Origin: Henriciella pelagia
GTDB lineage: Bacteria > Pseudomonadota > Alphaproteobacteria > Caulobacterales > Hyphomonadaceae
NCBI RefSeq assembly: GCF_002088945.1
Contig: NZ_NCSU01000015.1
Span: 248,001 to 312,000 of the forward strand
Direction of reading: 5' to 3'
DNA: 64,000 nucleotides
Position 1 is the first letter of the stretch; each line of letters starts with the position of its first letter. This document shows, piece by piece, positions 45,804 through 55,433 of this stretch. The position numbers and the translations under genes were made by a program. A model generated the notes under the pieces. That model saw only the letters and a list, made by a program, of their open reading frames with translations, did no database searches and was not told the origin of the DNA.

Positions 45804-47024
45804 TCATCGCACCCAGAAGCCGGGTTCACTCGATGTATAGCCGACGGCCCGATACACAGCGTCCACCAGGCTCTGACCGCGATCATTGAGGCCGACGCCG
45901 GGACCGTGGAAATTCATGATGTAGGAAAATGCGATGCGGGCGTCTCCATCGGCAAAGCCAATACTGCCGCCCATGCCGGGCGTTCCAAAGGCGTGCTCGC
46001 CCAGGATGACGTGTTCGCCCTGGCCGAGGCTACGCGCACCCCAGGTCTTTGAGAAGCCGAGCGTGAATGTCGTCGGCACGCGCAGGATGGTATCACATGA
46101 GGACGCAGACCGCGTTGTCCGCATGAGTGGCAGCATCCGCTCACGGACCATCCGCTGGCCATCGAGACTGCCATCCAGAGACAGCGGGGCGTACGCCCGC
46201 GCCAGTCCACGTGCCGTGACGATCCCGCCGGCAGCCGGAATCTCGGCAGCGTGCCGGGCGCGGGAGTTGATGATCTCAAGTGCCATGTCATTGCCGCTGT
46301 TGGTCATCATCTTCGCACCGATCCAGCCGGGCTCTTCCATGAATTTTCGGAACAACGGCGAATTCGGATTTGGCTCATCCATATAGGCGGTCGCCACCCG
46401 ATGTTCCTCGTTTTCCGGCAGTCCGATCCAGACATCGGCACCGAAGGGCTCGGCGATTTCCTTGCGCAGGAACTGGCCGATCTTCATCCCCGTGGCGCGC
46501 CGGACGATCTCGCCTTCAAGAGTGCCAAGCGTGACCGCATGATAACCGTGCTGCTCGCCTGGTTCCCAGACTGGAGCTTCAGCGGCCAGTCGGGCGGCGG
46601 AGAAGTCCCAGTCTAGCAAGGCCCCTTCGGGAAGCGACTCCTGCCAGACTGGCAGGCCGGCCTGGTGGCTCATGACCATGCCGACCGTAATGGCGTCCTT
46701 CTCATTCGCTGCAAACTCAGGCCAGTACTTGCAGACCGGCGCGTCTACTTCGATGATGCCGCGATCAATGAGGATGTGGAGGCACATTGCGGCTAGCCCT
46801 TTGGTGGAAGAGAAAACGACCGCCATCGTATCCTCCTGCCAGGTTTTGCCGGTCTCCCGGTCAGCCTGCCCGCCCCAAAGATCGACCACCTTCCTGCCAT
46901 CCAGATAGACGCAGACTGCTGCACCAATTTCGCCCCGTTCCGTGAAGTTTCTCTTGAATTCTGACTTCACCGCTTCGAAACGCGGATCGCACTCACCGGA
47001 GACCCGTTCGCCTGTATCCATCAT
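45804..47024 (-). CDS. Serine hydrolase, class C beta-lactamase fold (EstB-like)
   Basis: A ~406-residue cytosolic hydrolase. The catalytic Ser-x-x-Lys is in VVFSSTKGLAA near residue 70. The Tyr-x-x motif follows in GEQHGYHAVTLGTLEGEI, and a GFADGDARIAFSY segment matches the usual third motif region. No signal peptide is present, unlike secreted beta-lactamases, so an esterase or carboxylesterase role is more likely. ATG at 47024 and 47021 are both possible starts. It follows a TonB-receptor gene on the same strand and may process the imported compound. Confidence 0.85.
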   Translation of the reverse strand: MMDTGERVSGECDPRFEAVKSEFKRNFTERGEIGAAVCVYLDGRKVVDLWGGQADRETGKTWQEDTMAVVFSSTKGLAAMCLHILIDRGIIEVDAPVCKYWPEFAANEKDAITVGMVMSHQAGLPVWQESLPEGALLDWDFSAARLAAEAPVWEPGEQHGYHAVTLGTLEGEIVRRATGMKIGQFLRKEIAEPFGADVWIGLPENEEHRVATAYMDEPNPNSPLFRKFMEEPGWIGAKMMTNSGNDMALEIINSRARHAAEIPAAGGIVTARGLARAYAPLSLDGSLDGQRMVRERMLPLMRTTRSASSCDTILRVPTTFTLGFSKTWGARSLGQGEHVILGEHAFGTPGMGGSIGFADGDARIAFSYIMNFHGPGVGLNDRGQSLVDAVYRAVGYTSSEPGFWVR

Positions 47025-47070
47025 TTGCTTCGCCTTTTTCCTGAAGAGTGAGAAGACCGCGGTCGGCCGT

Positions 47071-49308
47071 TTAGAAAGAGAGGGTAGCGCCAATACCGAA
47101 ATGACGGGGAGGGGCGTAGGAGACGGCACGCGCTGCGCCAATCAGGCCGGAATAGATCGTGGAGCCGGTCCGGACCGTCTCGTCGGTCGCGTTCTTGACG
47201 TAGACAAAGGTCTCCCAGTTTCCGGAGTCGGGGCCGAATGAGGCTGACAGGTCCAGCACGCCGACAGCCGGCTGGGAATTGTAGTTGTCATTGTACTCAT
47301 TGAAGTAGATGCGGCTGTGATAGGCGTAGTTCGCCGACAGGGACGCATCATAGCCGCTCACAGGCTGGAAGGTGTATTCGCCACCGAAGATTCCGCTCCA
47401 TTCGGCGACATAAGGCAAACGGTTGCCTGCCAGGTCTTCGACCGAGCCACCAACCAGTCCTGGGAGGATACGGCTATTCGAGAAATCGTTGAGTTGCGCA
47501 TCGAGATAGCCGATCGACGCATTCAGGCGCAGCCCATCAACCGGCATGGCGAGGATCTCGATCTCAGCACCATTGATCTCGGATTCCGGTACGTTCGCGA
47601 GTGTAATCACTGTGCCGGTAAGCTGTGAAATCTGCAGGTTTTCATAGCTATTGAAGAAGACGGCGCCATTGACCTGGACAGATCCATCGAGCCAAGCCGA
47701 CTTGAACCCGGCCTCGTAGTTCTCAACGGTTTCCGGCTCCACCGGTGCGAGCTGCAGGGCGCCGAGATTGATCGCACCATCCTTGAAGGCCGTCGAATAG
47801 TTCGCATAGATGAGAAGGTCGCTGTTGAGCTGTCCTTCAATGCCGATCTTGAACGGGGTCCTGGAGTTCTTGAGGGAATTCGGAAAGGACGGCACGTCGG
47901 TCGCAAAGGCGTCGATGCGCAGCAACTCGTCAGCGACCTTCTCGGTTTCCTGATAGCGGATCTGCCCTGTAAGCGCCCAGATGTCGGTGAACTGGAGATG
48001 CAAGTCTGCGTAGACCGCGTAGGACTCCACCTCGACATTGCCGCCAGAGAACACCCGCATATCGAACGGAATGGTCGATGGTGCTGTCGGGTCCAGATAA
48101 GATAGCGGGAACGGAAAGATGACGTCGTTGAGCTGGTCAATCTCGAACTGCAATGCCGTCGCGCCGACCAGCCAGCGCAGACGTGAATCTCCGGGGCCGG
48201 CGAGGTGGGCATCGAGATAGTAATCCTCGCTGCTGTTCTCCCGGACATAGCGGCAATTGTCGACTTCGGTGCCGTCGCAATCATTCTGGAAGAATTGCTC
48301 GCTTTCGCGATAGTTTCCGGTGACGGTCAGATCGGTGTCGCCAATCGGCTGGCGCCACTCGGCATTGACCGTCGTGACGTTCACTTCGTTCTTCCCAACA
48401 TTCGCCTCGACCGAGAATGGATCATCAGTGGGCACGGCACCAAAAAGCGTCTCAACCGCATATTCAACTCCGGGAGTGGAGGTGACGCCCAAGGCATCCC
48501 CATTGTCGTCCTGGTCATACTTGCTGACGAGGAAGCGGAATGTCCCATCGCCTGGCAGATGCGTGAGCGTCTGGAACCGGAGGGCCCAGGAATTCCAGTC
48601 ATTGAGGTCATCCGGTGCGCCTGCCTGTCCCGACAGGCGGTTGTCGATAAAGCCATCGCGCTGCTTGATCTGATAGGACAGGCGCGCTTCGGTCGCTGCG
48701 AAACCGAGAGGTCCGGACAGGTAGCCGTCCAGTTCCCTGCGCCCATAGTCTCCCAGGACGCCCGTGACCTTGCCCTCGAACTCGGATGTCGGCAGTGCAG
48801 ACATGATCGAGATCGCCCCACCCGTCGAATTTCGCCCGTACAGCGCGCCCTGTGGACCGCGCAGGACTTCGATCCGGTCGACGTCGAAGAAATTCACATT
48901 GCTGGTTGTCTGGTCCGAAATGTACGCGTTGTCCTGATACAGCGCGACGCCGGGGTCTCCGCCGGCATTCAGGAAGGTATTGCCGACCCCGCGGATATAG
49001 AGCTGCGACGTATTCGACGTGCTGGCGAAATTGAGATTGGGGACCAGGGACCGAAGATCGTCCAGACCATTATTGCCCTTGTCGGGCTGCACTGCATCGC
49101 TGAGCACCGTAATGGCTTCGGCAGTGTTCTGAAGCGTTGTCTCACGCTTCAGTGCGGTAACGGTTACCGTGTCCAGGCGACGGGAATCAGAATTCTCCCC
49201 CGCAGCAGCACTGTCTTCCGGGCCCTGCGCGTAAGATGCAGTGCAAAGTGCGCTCGAGGCCATCATTCCTATGACAATCCTGGATGCGATGTAGTTGAAG
49301 CGTAACAA
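47071..49308 (-). CDS. TonB-dependent outer-membrane receptor
   Basis: A 745-residue receptor with a signal peptide (ending CTASYAQ), a TonB-box-like VTVTALKRETTLQNTAEAITVL and a plug domain (LYIRGVGNTFLNAGGDPGVALYQDN, RIEVLRGPQGALYGRNSTGGAISI). A C-terminal 22-strand barrel ends in a terminal aromatic-type strand (PPRHFGIGATLSF). This type is abundant in sphingomonads and hyphomonads for uptake of organic compounds. The start is a TTG with GGGAGG 5 bases before it. It is divergent from the Old Yellow Enzyme gene. Confidence 0.92.
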   Translation of the reverse strand: MLRFNYIASRIVIGMMASSALCTASYAQGPEDSAAAGENSDSRRLDTVTVTALKRETTLQNTAEAITVLSDAVQPDKGNNGLDDLRSLVPNLNFASTSNTSQLYIRGVGNTFLNAGGDPGVALYQDNAYISDQTTSNVNFFDVDRIEVLRGPQGALYGRNSTGGAISIMSALPTSEFEGKVTGVLGDYGRRELDGYLSGPLGFAATEARLSYQIKQRDGFIDNRLSGQAGAPDDLNDWNSWALRFQTLTHLPGDGTFRFLVSKYDQDDNGDALGVTSTPGVEYAVETLFGAVPTDDPFSVEANVGKNEVNVTTVNAEWRQPIGDTDLTVTGNYRESEQFFQNDCDGTEVDNCRYVRENSSEDYYLDAHLAGPGDSRLRWLVGATALQFEIDQLNDVIFPFPLSYLDPTAPSTIPFDMRVFSGGNVEVESYAVYADLHLQFTDIWALTGQIRYQETEKVADELLRIDAFATDVPSFPNSLKNSRTPFKIGIEGQLNSDLLIYANYSTAFKDGAINLGALQLAPVEPETVENYEAGFKSAWLDGSVQVNGAVFFNSYENLQISQLTGTVITLANVPESEINGAEIEILAMPVDGLRLNASIGYLDAQLNDFSNSRILPGLVGGSVEDLAGNRLPYVAEWSGIFGGEYTFQPVSGYDASLSANYAYHSRIYFNEYNDNYNSQPAVGVLDLSASFGPDSGNWETFVYVKNATDETVRTGSTIYSGLIGAARAVSYAPPRHFGIGATLSF

Positions 49309-49592
49309 TTTTTCCTCCCATATGCCGCTAAATTGCGATCATTATTATGGCACATTCATCGGAACCTCGGGGGTGTGGGTCAAGGACAGGTTTTCCCGCA
49401 AAGAGGACGGCTTTTCGTTCTGGCGCTAAAGACGGATCGAAGCAGGCAGGATCAGTCGATTGATGACGATCCATGCGCCGCCACTTGCCAAACACGCAGT
49501 GATCCCACTGCCACAAAGGTGCCGCGTCACAGGCGGTTTGATTGGTCCTCAGGAAATGTTCTTCGCGATCTGAAAACAGGCCACCAATGGGC

Positions 49593-49631
49593 TTGACGCA
49601 CGCTGAGCTCAATATGATACAATAATTATTG
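49593..49631 (+). promoter_or_regulatory. Candidate promoter/operator of second OYE gene
   Basis: TTGACG (49593-49598) and GATACA (49616-49621) are 17 bases apart. The palindrome CAATAATTATTG (49620-49631) covers the expected transcription start. The gap 49309-49651 holds this site and the divergent receptor leader; short frames there look spurious. Confidence 0.4.
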
Positions 49632-49651
49632 CATTTTATTGGAGAGTTATC

Positions 49652-50773
49652 ATGCCCACTGGCTCAGTCGACGTGCTGTTTTCGCCGTTTTCAGTTAAGT
49701 CCCTTGATCTGCCCAACCGGATCGTGATGGCGCCAATGACCAGATCATTCTCGCCGGGTGGCATCCCCGGACAGGATGTTGCCGCCTATTATCAGCGCCG
49801 CGCAGAAGCGGGAGTGGGGCTGATCCTCTCGGAAGGGACTGCGATCAACAGACCCGCCGCAAAGAATGATCCGGACGTGCCAGACTTTCACGGTGATGAA
49901 GCACTCAATGGCTGGCAAGAGGTCATCGACAATGTGCATGATGCCGGAGGGAGGATGGGGCCGCAGCTCTGGCATGTGGGATCGGCGCGCAATCCCCGGA
50001 CGGAATGGCGTGCGCCCGGACCAATTGACAGCCCATCCGGGCTCTCTTCACCGGAGAAGAAGTTCGACGAACCGATGAGCGATGCAGCCATCGCCGATAC
50101 GATATCTGCTTTCGGGCAGGCGGCTGCCGACGCCAAGCGCCTCGGCTTTGACACGGTCGAACTGCATGGTGCACACGGATATCTGATCGACCAGTTCTTC
50201 TGGTCTGGCACCAATGTCAGAACCGACCGATATGGTGGCCCGTCCATCCGCGAACGGGCCAGTTTTGGCGTCGAAGCCATCAAGGCGGTGCGCGATGCCA
50301 CAGGCCCGGATTTCCCGGTCATTATCCGGCTCAGTCAGTGGAAGCAGCAGGACTTCGACGCCAGGATTGCGGAAACGCCTGACGAAATGGCAGAATGGCT
50401 CGTGCCAATGGTGGAAGCTGGCGCCGATGTCCTGCATTGTTCCCAACGCCGGTTCTGGGAGCCGGAGTTTCCGGACATTGATGGGGAAAACGGTCTCAAT
50501 TTCGCGGGCTGGGCCAAGAAGCTCACCGGCGCGACGACGATCAGCGTGGGGTCAGTTGGCCTTTCCGGTGAGTTCGTTGCCGCGTTTGCAGGCGAAAGCT
50601 CAAGACCTGCCAGCCTCGACAATCTCATCCGCCGCATGGAGCGAGAAGAGTTCGACCTGATCGCAGTCGGCCGGGCATTGCTGAGTGATCCGCTATGGGT
50701 GCACAAGATCCGCGTCGGTGCGCAGGCCGAGTTGAAGGATTTCACACGCGAGGCGCTTGCAACGCTTTATTGA
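49652..50773 (+). CDS. Old Yellow Enzyme-type NADH:flavin oxidoreductase (second copy)
   Basis: A 373-residue FMN enzyme paralogous to the gene at 17.6 kb. Shared blocks include LPNRIVMAPMTRSFSPGG, HGAHGYLIDQFFW with the substrate-binding His pair, SQRRFWEPEFPDIDGENGLNFAGWAKKLTG, and the same last residues (ATLY). It reduces activated alkenes, nitro-esters or nitroaromatics with NAD(P)H. Here it neighbours a nitronate monooxygenase-like gene, an acyl-CoA-dehydrogenase-fold flavoprotein and a TonB receptor, which points to metabolism of an imported enone or nitro compound. TTGGAGAG precedes the ATG. Confidence 0.9.
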   Translation: MPTGSVDVLFSPFSVKSLDLPNRIVMAPMTRSFSPGGIPGQDVAAYYQRRAEAGVGLILSEGTAINRPAAKNDPDVPDFHGDEALNGWQEVIDNVHDAGGRMGPQLWHVGSARNPRTEWRAPGPIDSPSGLSSPEKKFDEPMSDAAIADTISAFGQAAADAKRLGFDTVELHGAHGYLIDQFFWSGTNVRTDRYGGPSIRERASFGVEAIKAVRDATGPDFPVIIRLSQWKQQDFDARIAETPDEMAEWLVPMVEAGADVLHCSQRRFWEPEFPDIDGENGLNFAGWAKKLTGATTISVGSVGLSGEFVAAFAGESSRPASLDNLIRRMEREEFDLIAVGRALLSDPLWVHKIRVGAQAELKDFTREALATLY

Positions 50774-50807
50774 GACCGGATCGCCATCGGCTTTCGGCGA
50801 AGCGTTG

Positions 50808-51761
50808 CTAGACGATGAAACGTGACGGCGCTCGTGCGCTGGCAAGGTATTCCTCATGCAAGCGGGCGATCAAGTCGCCCGCTGATTCCACAGCCTTTGT
50901 GCCACCAACTCCATGCCCGGCGGACCAGACGTTTTTCCACCGTTTCGGTTTGGAATCGCGCTCCGTAAAATCGACCACCATGTCGGCGGAAGACTGGTTC
51001 GGGTCCATCCCCTCCGCGATCAATGTGGAACGGAGCCAGTTGGCCGGCACACCCGTAACAGCACTGGTTAGAGTAAGGTCTTCAAATTCGGCGTCGACCA
51101 GCATCTGCTTGTAGGGGGGTGTGGCCAGGCTCTCATGGGTTGCTATGAAGGCTGTCCCCATGACGGCGAGATCCGCGCCTGCGACCTCAACCGCGCGGAT
51201 TCCCGCTCCCGTGGAAAGCCCACCTCCCAAGGCTACGGGCCCAGCGAAAAACGCGCGGACGGCCTCGAGGAACGCAAGTCCGTTCATGGCACCTGTGTGC
51301 CCCCCCGCACCCGACGATACCAGGATCAGCCCGTCGACGCCTGCGTCCACCGCCTTTCTGGCATAAGGCACCGAATTCACATCGGCGAATACTTTTCCAC
51401 CCCATCGATGGGCGCGTTCGACAAGCCGCGCAGGGCCTCCAAGGGCGCTAATCACGATGGGCGCCCTGTATGCTTCTACCAACGCAAGGTCAGCCTCAAA
51501 GCGCGCATTGGTGGGATGTGTCACGAGGTTGGCGGCCCAGAGCGCTGCCGGCTGACTGTCACCAGCGTGACTGCAGATGCCTGTGATCGCGAGCAGCCAC
51601 TCGTTCAGGATGTCAGGTGTCCGCGCATTTGCGGTAGGAAAGGCACCGATGACACCATTCCGGCATGCGGCCGACACCAGTTCCGGACCAGATACCAGAA
51701 ACATGGGTGCGCAGATCAGTGGAAGTTTCAGTCCGCGAACGAGCGTTTCGTCGAGAGCCAT
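50808..51761 (-). CDS. Nitronate monooxygenase-like (NPD) protein
   Basis: A 317-residue FMN TIM barrel related to nitronate monooxygenase/2-nitropropane dioxygenase. It has LPLICAPMFLVSGPELVSAACRNGVIGAFP at the start, the phosphate-binding SSGAGGHTG and ALGGGLSTGAGIRAVEVAGADLAVMGTAF. The His of GGHTG matches the proposed catalytic His. Close relatives act on alkyl nitronates, or serve as enoyl reductases in other branches, so the substrate is open. GAGGGG precedes the ATG. It follows a flavoprotein gene by 11 bases, in one operon. Confidence 0.88.
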   Translation of the reverse strand: MALDETLVRGLKLPLICAPMFLVSGPELVSAACRNGVIGAFPTANARTPDILNEWLLAITGICSHAGDSQPAALWAANLVTHPTNARFEADLALVEAYRAPIVISALGGPARLVERAHRWGGKVFADVNSVPYARKAVDAGVDGLILVSSGAGGHTGAMNGLAFLEAVRAFFAGPVALGGGLSTGAGIRAVEVAGADLAVMGTAFIATHESLATPPYKQMLVDAEFEDLTLTSAVTGVPANWLRSTLIAEGMDPNQSSADMVVDFTERDSKPKRWKNVWSAGHGVGGTKAVESAGDLIARLHEEYLASARAPSRFIV

Positions 51762-51772
51762 ACGCGCCCCTC

Positions 51773-52969
51773 TCAGAGTTGTTCGATATCGGTTGGAAGT
51801 CCGAGAAACAGACGCCCGGTCAGCTCATAGGTCGCCTTGCTGACCATCATGTGCTGGGTTGCGACGTGGATATCCCTGAACCGGCGCTGAATGGGGGAAT
51901 TGCGGTATACCGAAGTTCCTCCGGCCAGCTCATAGATCAAGTCGACTGCTGTTTTGGCAGACTGGACCGCTGCCGTTGTGGCCAGACGGACATCGCGGCG
52001 GTTCTCGATACTGACCTCTCCGTCAATCGCGGATTCCCAAGCCTCACCGAGAGCTTCGTAGAAAAAGGCGCGGCCCTGGCGCAAGGTTGCCTCGGCCATG
52101 GAGATATCTCTCTGGGTGCCTGCCTTCTCAGCAAGCGTGCGCCGATTTCCCTGAGGGACCTTTATTCCGGCGAAGGCCTGAAAATCTTCTATCGCCTCGC
52201 GGGCCGCACCAAGGGCCACGGCACCAATCCCGATAGCGAGCATTCCAAATTGCGGAAACTTGAAAATCGGATAGTCGAGACTGCGGGAGCCAAACCGAAG
52301 GAAGGCCCGGTCCTTCGGGACAAAGACATCCTTGACCTCATAGTCGGTTGAGCCGGTGCCCTGCAGCCCGGTTACGGTCCAGGTGTCGATGAAGTTCACG
52401 TCGCTCGCCGCGAAGAAGGCGGACAGATGCTGGGGCCGTCCATCATCCTTCATCACCAACTTGTCATTGTCATCAAGGATGAAACACCCCCCGCTGATCC
52501 AATGGGCGTTCTGTGATCCGGAGCCCCATGCCCAGCGGCCGCTGATGCGATAGCCCTCAACCCCATCCACGGTTTCCTTACGGGCACGTCCATTCGGCGC
52601 AAATACGCCCGACAGGATGGTTCCTGGCGTGTTCAATATGGACTTGATGGCCGGGGTGTCGCCATTGGCGGCGGAGAAAGCGGAGGTGATCGCGATGAAC
52701 GCACACCAGGCCGCTGATGCGTCGCCACGTGCGAGTTCCTCGACAAGTCCTGCATACACCAGAGGCGAGGCACCGGCCCCCCCATACTCTACCGGATTGC
52801 ATATCGTGTAGAAGCCATCGTTCGCGAATCGGTCTGCGATATCCTGTGGCAGCTTGCGAAGCTGTTCGATCTCGTCTGCGCGCTTACCGAGCTCGTCCCG
52901 ATATTTGCGGGCCTGCGCGATCACCGGGTCCTGCGCCACAAGATTCGCGGCGGTCGTAAAACGGCTCAT
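51773..52969 (-). CDS. Acyl-CoA dehydrogenase-fold flavoprotein (HsaA-like)
   Basis: A 398-residue protein of the acyl-CoA dehydrogenase superfamily. LPQDIADRFANDGFYTICNPVEYGGAGASPLVYAGLVEELARGDASAAWC is the N-terminal helical part. GYRISGRWAWGSGSQNAHWISGG and DTWTVTGLQGTGSTDYEVKDVFVP are the middle beta domain, and LATTAAVQSAKTAVDLIYELAGGTSVY the C-terminal helices. The Arg/Trp pattern and lack of the usual Glu base place it near group-D flavin monooxygenases such as HsaA (phenol or steroid hydroxylation). Activity is inferred. It heads an operon with the NPD gene. Confidence 0.85.
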   Translation of the reverse strand: MSRFTTAANLVAQDPVIAQARKYRDELGKRADEIEQLRKLPQDIADRFANDGFYTICNPVEYGGAGASPLVYAGLVEELARGDASAAWCAFIAITSAFSAANGDTPAIKSILNTPGTILSGVFAPNGRARKETVDGVEGYRISGRWAWGSGSQNAHWISGGCFILDDNDKLVMKDDGRPQHLSAFFAASDVNFIDTWTVTGLQGTGSTDYEVKDVFVPKDRAFLRFGSRSLDYPIFKFPQFGMLAIGIGAVALGAAREAIEDFQAFAGIKVPQGNRRTLAEKAGTQRDISMAEATLRQGRAFFYEALGEAWESAIDGEVSIENRRDVRLATTAAVQSAKTAVDLIYELAGGTSVYRNSPIQRRFRDIHVATQHMMVSKATYELTGRLFLGLPTDIEQL

Positions 52970-53106
52970 CTTTATCCTCCCTGAGCGTTGTCTTCGTGCC
53001 CTCCAGAATGCAGGCGACAGGTAAGGCAGCCCAGAGGCTTTTTCGGACTATAAGGAGGCATTTTCGGCCAACTTCTTCACACGGGCCGATGCATTCCGAG
53101 CGCGAT

Positions 53107-54087
53107 CTAGACGGAGGAAATGTATTCCGAAGGCGTCATGCCAGCCCATTCCTTGAAGGCGCGCCGGAAAGTGGAGGCATCATAGTAGCCGAGAAGACGG
53201 GCGACATCGCCGATGGAAAACTCCCGCAGATAGAGTACGGCCAGTTCGTGATTGGACTGTCGCAGAATCTGCCCGAAGGACGTTCCGGCAGCTTCCAGCC
53301 GTCGCCGCAGCGTGCGCTGGGAAACACCCAGCATGTCGGCAATGACCCGCGCGTTTCGACCGGGAAGCTGCGGGTTTTGCAGGGCCTGGAGTACGCGGTT
53401 TACAAAACTGTCCTGCCGAGCCGCTTCCGACAGTGAGTTCTCAGACAGGCGCAAATGCGCTGCTGACTGTGGAATGAAGGCCGAGCCGAGTGGCTTCATC
53501 GCCAAGACCTTGGGGATCACGAGCCGGTTCCGGCCAGCCCCAAACCGGACTGGCACGCCAATTTCTGCTTCATAGGCATCCCGGTTAGAGACGTCCCTGT
53601 CCAGTTCGAGACAGACCCCGGCCAGATTTGGCCCTGTCAGGTAACGAAGCGTCTGGACGTTACTGGCCAGGAAGAGATCCGTCATGAAAACTTCCGATTC
53701 CGGCAGGATCGCCGGAGCAAGATAGTCCAGGAAGACGTGCGATTTGCCCGAGGACAATCTGGCGGCATTACGCCGGTCAGGTTGAAAAAGCGAGATATGC
53801 CGGATCGAGAGATGCAGGGCCGAACGAATGGTCGGTGCACTGATAATGGCGTGAGCGAGCGCGCCGAAGGCGGCCAGAGGCGTACGCCGGGCCACGCAAA
53901 CGCCCATCAGGTCTTCGTCGCAGTGCATGGCCAGATGAGCGACCAGCACCCGCAGCCGCTCGTGGCGATCAAGGCCTTCCATGTCGCGGCGGACCTCCGG
54001 CGCAATTTCTTCTGCGCCAAGGTCCCCGATCAAGGTGAGAATGCCAGTTTCAAAGGCAAGTCGTCGTATCGTCACCGTACCACCCAA
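53107..54087 (-). CDS. AraC-family transcriptional regulator
   Basis: A 326-residue regulator. An N-terminal ~210-residue ligand domain of the AraC arabinose-binding-like type (DUF-type PF12625 pattern) precedes a C-terminal double helix-turn-helix: ARVIADMLGVSQRTLRRRLEAAGTSFGQILRQ, then SIGDVARLLGYYDASTFRRAFKEWAGMTPSEYI. Such regulators usually activate catabolic genes. The flavoprotein/NPD operon lies just downstream (137 bases), and a second AraC gene is upstream. Confidence 0.9.
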   Translation of the reverse strand: MGGTVTIRRLAFETGILTLIGDLGAEEIAPEVRRDMEGLDRHERLRVLVAHLAMHCDEDLMGVCVARRTPLAAFGALAHAIISAPTIRSALHLSIRHISLFQPDRRNAARLSSGKSHVFLDYLAPAILPESEVFMTDLFLASNVQTLRYLTGPNLAGVCLELDRDVSNRDAYEAEIGVPVRFGAGRNRLVIPKVLAMKPLGSAFIPQSAAHLRLSENSLSEAARQDSFVNRVLQALQNPQLPGRNARVIADMLGVSQRTLRRRLEAAGTSFGQILRQSNHELAVLYLREFSIGDVARLLGYYDASTFRRAFKEWAGMTPSEYISSV

Positions 54088-54157
54088 TGCAGCTAAGGTT
54101 TGCTGGCCGTTTCCCTGGCTGCCGCCAAGGGTATCGTGTGCCGCAAAGGAGCGTTTA

Positions 54158-55282
54158 TCAAACCTGTTGCTGAACTTCTTCGATCAGCCGGCTGATCACA
54201 CGATGATTAGTCTGGTGATGTGCCGGGACATTCAGCGATCGCAACTCCCTCAGACTGATCCCGGTCGCCGATTTCAAGGCGCGCCGGACGCTACGGCCAT
54301 CCGAATATCCCAATTCCATCGCCAACTCTTCTGCCGAGATTCCATCGTCCAGAAGCGGGCGAGCCCTTCTTATGAGGGCAGCCCTGCGCAATGACCGGAA
54401 ATTCTGCCCTTCCTGCCACAGGCCCGCGCGAACGTCGGCAGGGTCCAACCTCAACTGCCTGCAGCAAGCTTCGAATGTTCCGTCATGTGAAAGCAGGAGC
54501 CGGAATATTTCGCCGCTCAGTGAATCCTCGAGAGCGCCGGAGAAATCGCCGGCGGCCATCTCCGCATGACGTTCGATCCAGCCCAACTGGCAGTCAACAA
54601 GCGGAAAGTCCCCAACCTTAATGCGCTTGGAAAAGCCCAGATATGCCTTCGGGAATTGCAGCGCGGTGATTTCGCCCAGCTTCACTTTGCCGACCAGATA
54701 CGGATGATTGCTACCCAAGTGGGGATGATCTGGTGAAGTCGTCACAAACTGCGTGGCTGGCAGCAAAAAACCCAGAAAATGTGAAAGCTGCATATGGATG
54801 AAGGAAAGAAACATTTCTTCCACGACAGCGCTCACTTCGGGATCAGATGTCTCCGACCCGATCCGCAGAACGGCGGCATCACCCTGGGTGTCAAGGCGAA
54901 GCTGGCAATAGGTATTTCCGACGATTGAGAAAAACCGGATGATCGTCTCAATGGCCGATTGAAGGCAGTTCGCCCCAACCGTCGACTTCACGACGAGATT
55001 GGCCGTACCGCGGGCCATTCGCGACTTCGCGGTGCCATGCATTTCATCGTCGACCGCATTGATAATCATGGCACACATTAGAATGAAGACGGCAGGCGTT
55101 ATGACCGAGTTTCTTGATATCCCACTCACCGGGTCACCCACACCAAGTTCAACCAGCGCGGGGCGCACGTCGATCCCGGACTCAATCGCAATTTCGACCG
55201 TCTGACCGATCCAGCCATATGGCATCGACGCCGCACAATCGGAAAAATCGGTGTGCATGTTGGCCATGATCGAGACTTTCAA
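54158..55282 (-). CDS. AraC-family transcriptional regulator
   Basis: A 374-residue relative of the adjacent AraC gene with the same domain order. The N-terminal ligand domain begins near MPYGWIGQTVEIAIESGIDVRPALVELGV. The C-terminal helix-turn-helix is AALIRRARPLLDDGISAEELAMELGYSDGRSVRRALKSATGISLREL; the first HTH is less conserved. The most upstream ATG is used, but ATGs at 55267 and nearby are possible. An inverted repeat lies directly upstream. It likely co-controls the neighbouring catabolic genes. Confidence 0.88.
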   Translation of the reverse strand: MKVSIMANMHTDFSDCAASMPYGWIGQTVEIAIESGIDVRPALVELGVGDPVSGISRNSVITPAVFILMCAMIINAVDDEMHGTAKSRMARGTANLVVKSTVGANCLQSAIETIIRFFSIVGNTYCQLRLDTQGDAAVLRIGSETSDPEVSAVVEEMFLSFIHMQLSHFLGFLLPATQFVTTSPDHPHLGSNHPYLVGKVKLGEITALQFPKAYLGFSKRIKVGDFPLVDCQLGWIERHAEMAAGDFSGALEDSLSGEIFRLLLSHDGTFEACCRQLRLDPADVRAGLWQEGQNFRSLRRAALIRRARPLLDDGISAEELAMELGYSDGRSVRRALKSATGISLRELRSLNVPAHHQTNHRVISRLIEEVQQQV

Positions 55283-55284
55283 AA

Positions 55285-55315
55285 TGAGACTGCGAGATCG
55301 AGAAGCACAGTCTCA
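55285..55315. promoter_or_regulatory. Inverted repeat TGAGACTG-N15-CAGTCTCA
   Basis: Perfect 8-bp arms at 55285-55292 and 55308-55315, immediately upstream of the AraC gene start at 55282. It is either an operator or a leader hairpin. Confidence 0.4.
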
Positions 55316-55433
55316 CTATAGTACAGGAGTCGTGCAAGCATATACCGCTCATCGTCAGGGAACCAGGCTGGAGGGTATTGTCAGTGGAATCGGCGGATTG
55401 AGCCGTCGGGACAACCCGACTAGCATCATTGTG

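Noticed and set aside
45804-47024. Antibiotic-resistance beta-lactamase
   Set aside because: It has the class C serine fold but no signal peptide and lies beside a TonB receptor and oxidoreductases, so an esterase is more likely.
49328-49612. 94-codon minus-strand frame between the TonB receptor and second Old Yellow Enzyme
   Set aside because: No start signal, no recognisable motif, and it covers the promoter of the divergent gene.
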